Position numbers and translations under genes: made by a program. Of a DNA stretch of 64,000 nt, positions 62,232-64,000 are shown one piece after another (position 1 is the first letter of the stretch; each line of letters begins with the position of its first letter). The notes beneath the pieces are model-generated. The model made no database searches, had not been told where the DNA came from, and was given only the letters and a program-made list of their open reading frames with translations. This stretch comes from Vibrio sp. RE88 (GTDB taxonomy: Bacteria > Pseudomonadota > Gammaproteobacteria > Enterobacterales > Vibrionaceae). The DNA is taken from assembly GCF_013113835.1 (NCBI RefSeq), contig NZ_VTYQ01000014.1:1-64000 (forward strand). The letters are read 5' to 3'.

Positions 62232-62669
62232 ATGTATAAGCAAATTCTTGTTCCTGTCGATCTGAACGACAAAGGCTTTTCTGATAAAGCACTTGAACTG
62301 GCTGTCTGGCACGCCAAGCACTCCAATGCTCAAGTTCATCTTCTGAACGTATTACCAGGTATTCACATGTCAATGGTTGCGACCTACTTTCCAAAGGATG
62401 CCGCAGCGAAAATGAAAAATGACGTTGAGAATCAGCTGAAACAGTTCGCTGTCCAGCACATTCCTGAAGAAGTCGTCTATAAAGCGCACGTAGCTGAAGG
62501 CAAGGCGTACGCTACTATTCTCGACTACGCAGAAAAGCTCGGTGCTGACCTGATTGTGATGCCAAGCCATAAGCGTTCTAAACTGGATAAAGTGGTATTA
62601 GGCTCCGTCGCCAGTAAAGTGGTTCAGAACTCACCAATCAATGTCTTAGTGGTAAAACCGCAAGGCTAA
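62232..62669 (+). CDS. Universal stress protein (UspA-like)
   Basis: A 145-residue protein with the N-terminal KQILVPVDLNDKGFSDKALE strand-helix of the Usp fold. The usual nucleotide-binding tail G-x2-G-x9-G-S reads PSHKRSKLDKVVLGSV, so two of its glycines are replaced; ATP binding is doubtful. The start is the ATG at 62232; the longer frame begins with a TTG. It follows the TRAP permease by 134 bases and may share its transcript: Usp proteins are often linked to TRAP transporters (TeaD is an example). Confidence 0.9.
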   Translation: MYKQILVPVDLNDKGFSDKALELAVWHAKHSNAQVHLLNVLPGIHMSMVATYFPKDAAAKMKNDVENQLKQFAVQHIPEEVVYKAHVAEGKAYATILDYAEKLGADLIVMPSHKRSKLDKVVLGSVASKVVQNSPINVLVVKPQG

Positions 62670-62686
62670 GTGGACCGAATAAAGAC

Positions 62687-62716
62687 AAAAGGCGCTCAAC
62701 TGAGCGCCTTTTTTAA
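62687..62716 (+). terminator. Terminator of the TRAP-usp region
   Basis: A 12-bp stem AAAAGGCGCTCA/TGAGCGCCTTTT with a 2-base loop and a T-run, 18 bases after the usp stop. Confidence 0.9.
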
Positions 62717-62752
62717 TAGTTATTAACGATTGATATTATAGTTTTAATCGAA

Positions 62753-62781
62753 TTTAACTAATGATAATGATTATCAATAAT
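62753..62781 (+). promoter_or_regulatory. Promoter of the DUF2061 gene
   Basis: TTTAAC (62753-62758), a 17-base spacer and AATAAT (62776-62781). The Fur box occupies almost the whole spacer. Confidence 0.55.
62762..62776. promoter_or_regulatory. Fur box
   Basis: TGATAAT, one base, ATTATCA: a perfect 7-1-7 inverted repeat, the core of the Fur consensus. It lies 38 bases upstream of the DUF2061 start and would block the promoter when iron is plentiful. Confidence 0.82.
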
Positions 62782-62813
62782 GATCCTATCAACACTAAAG
62801 ACTGGATCACATC

Positions 62814-63206
62814 ATGAAAAAGACACTCACCTTTGCTGCTATTCACTTCACAATCGCGTTCACTGTCGCGTATCTATTAACGGGTGATATCTTGATCGGC
62901 AGTCTGATTGCCATGATCGAACCTATGGTAAACACCGTTGCGTTTTATTTTCATGAACGAGTGTGGCAAGCCTCACCCCAGCTGAAAAAACGTGAGAACG
63001 CTACCGCGTTGAAAACCACCAGCTTTGCCGTTGTACACTTTAGTGTGGCGTTCAGTGTGGCTTATCTTTTGACTGGTAGCTGGCTAGTCGGTGGAATTAT
63101 GGCTGCGATTGAACCAAGTATTAATACTCTCGCCTATTACTTCCATGAACGAGTGTGGCAGCGCAAACAACGCCCGCTATTTTCACAGCAAGCCGCTCAT
63201 GTTTGA
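62814..63206 (+). CDS. DUF2061 membrane protein with two tandem repeats
   Basis: A 130-residue protein made of two DUF2061 units (about 3-50 and 67-114), each with two hydrophobic segments and the motif IEP-x3-N-T-x-A-[FY]-Y-F-H-E-R-V-W-Q. The repeats are closely similar, indicating duplication. Function is unknown. A perfect Fur box before it implies iron-repressed expression. It is the only gene between the usp terminator and the convergent glycoside hydrolase-like gene. Confidence 0.87.
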   Translation: MKKTLTFAAIHFTIAFTVAYLLTGDILIGSLIAMIEPMVNTVAFYFHERVWQASPQLKKRENATALKTTSFAVVHFSVAFSVAYLLTGSWLVGGIMAAIEPSINTLAYYFHERVWQRKQRPLFSQQAAHV

Positions 63207-63212
63207 AAACAG

Positions 63213-64000
63213 CTACACCGGGAAATGGGTCACACAGAGATCTTCACTCAATCCGATGTTAAATTTCTGCGTTTGACCATCCAACATCACTTCTAGCTGA
63301 TACAGATCGTTAGGATCAGGCTGGCTGGCATCGAAATAGATTGGCGCTTCGACCTGAAACAGAGCGCTCGCATGATCATTTCGAACATCGATAGGCAGGT
63401 GATACGTCATTCCATTGAACTTAACCGACGCAGATATCAGCCCCGGTGAATAGGTTTTGTAATGCAGATCGACCATAAACTCACAGCCACCGCCGTGGTG
63501 CCAGATCTGCTCAGTGACAACATGATCTAAACGCACATGACGGATAAACTGCAGGTAAGGCTCTTTCCAGATACCCACTCGTGAATCAAACCTTTGGTGA
63601 GGTTGTTCACCTAAAGGACAAATATCCAGTCTGTCCTCTTCAAATAAAAGCTCTTCTTCCTCTTCAAGAAATAGGATCTCAAAACGATTTCGACCTAATT
63701 GCATGTATGGGCGAATGTCCTTTTTGTATTCCGCCTGTGAGCCATCACAATCAAACAACGCGATACCATTAAGTCGCACTTCAGCATGGTAATCTACACC
63801 ACCGAGCACCAAGTCAACGGCTGGAAATGCCAGCATCGCCTCGTCCACTTCAATATCGTGCATCAAGTGCCACTCTTGCTCCGCAATCTCTTGTTCGGAC
63901 AATGCATCAGGTAGCCGCGCACTCAACGCTGCAGGAAAAGTAATATCATCCTGAGGAACAGAAAGGTCAGTAAGCGGAGAGATCTGCCATAAGCCTGCGA
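63213..64000 (-). CDS. Glycoside hydrolase family 2-like protein, 5' end beyond the window
   Basis: The frame stays open from its stop at 63213 to the right edge, so the start lies outside. The visible part resembles the N-terminal sugar-binding beta-sandwich of beta-mannosidase/GH2 enzymes: near the edge it reads LWQISPLTDLSVPQDDITFP, then VDYHAEVRLNGIALFDCDGS. The stop comes after about 260 residues, before any catalytic barrel, so this is either a short stand-alone sandwich protein or a truncated enzyme. The substrate cannot be inferred. Confidence 0.7.
   Translation of the reverse strand, partial: AGLWQISPLTDLSVPQDDITFPAALSARLPDALSEQEIAEQEWHLMHDIEVDEAMLAFPAVDLVLGGVDYHAEVRLNGIALFDCDGSQAEYKKDIRPYMQLGRNRFEILFLEEEEELLFEEDRLDICPLGEQPHQRFDSRVGIWKEPYLQFIRHVRLDHVVTEQIWHHGGGCEFMVDLHYKTYSPGLISASVKFNGMTYHLPIDVRNDHASALFQVEAPIYFDASQPDPNDLYQLEVMLDGQTQKFNIGLSEDLCVTHFPV

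Overview
The window is a contiguous piece of a Vibrio-type (Vibrionaceae, Gammaproteobacteria) primary chromosome. The protein sequences, the gene order and the moderate GC content all point there. It holds about 50 protein genes, 7 tRNA genes and the promoter of an rRNA operon that lies off the left edge. I see no insertion sequence, prophage, integrase or CRISPR array, and no frameshifted gene. The species cannot be fixed from the sequence alone.

Layout. (1) 1-3.1 kb: an rrn P1/P2 promoter firing leftward, an HD-GYP protein, a VOC protein, tRNA-Leu(CAA) and an RDD membrane protein. (2) 3.1-21.5 kb, nearly all on the minus strand: luxS, a transglycosylase lipoprotein, gshA, an M16 lipoprotein protease, yqaA, a quinone-type oxidoreductase, the sodium-pumping oxaloacetate decarboxylase oadGAB, a tRNA cluster (2 Ser-GCT, 4 Arg-ACG), csrA, lysC, alaS, recX, recA (with LexA box) and pncC. 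The backbone luxS-gshA-yqaA-argQZYV-serV-csrA-alaS-recX-recA-pncC matches the E. coli order; the M16 gene, the oxidoreductase, oadGAB, lysC and the lipoprotein are extra. (3) 21.6-31.05 kb: a self-contained five-gene operon encoding a YqiJ-like OB-fold membrane protein, a YqiK-type flotillin, a 1621-residue coiled-coil AAA+ ATPase, a single-HKD phospholipase D-like protein and a TelA-family protein. (4) 31.4-43.6 kb: mutS, lptF-lptG, pepA, holC, valS, an M48 protease and yjgN, again an E. coli-like order. (5) 43.9-52.6 kb: a periplasmic solute-binding protein, a 2-hydroxyacid dehydrogenase, rluA, an NRAMP-related transporter, rapA and a PIN-PhoH protein. (6) 52.7-58 kb: argF, a pyrL-type leader peptide with attenuator, pyrBI, ridA, a small protein, then mdh and argR divergently. 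(7) 58.3-63.2 kb: a TAXI-type TRAP transporter (binding protein and fused permease), a universal stress protein and a Fur-box-preceded DUF2061 protein. The right edge cuts a glycoside hydrolase family 2-like gene.

How the genes fit together. Most of the window is housekeeping: translation (alaS, valS, tRNAs, rluA), recombination and repair (recA, recX, mutS, holC), envelope assembly (lptFG), carbamoyl-phosphate use (argF and pyrBI, with ArgR nearby), redox and quorum sensing (gshA, luxS) and sodium-coupled energy metabolism (oadGAB, typical of marine vibrios). The least explained block is the five-gene flotillin/ATPase/PLD/TelA operon between pncC and mutS. It has its own terminator, coupled cistrons and an internal stem-loop, and looks like one membrane-associated stress or envelope machine of unknown activity. 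Several regulatory sites are unusually clear: a LexA box at recA, a perfect 7-1-7 Fur box at the DUF2061 gene, a perfect-core CRP site before the TAXI operon, a near-consensus sigma-54 site before the PhoH gene, and the pyrBI attenuator.
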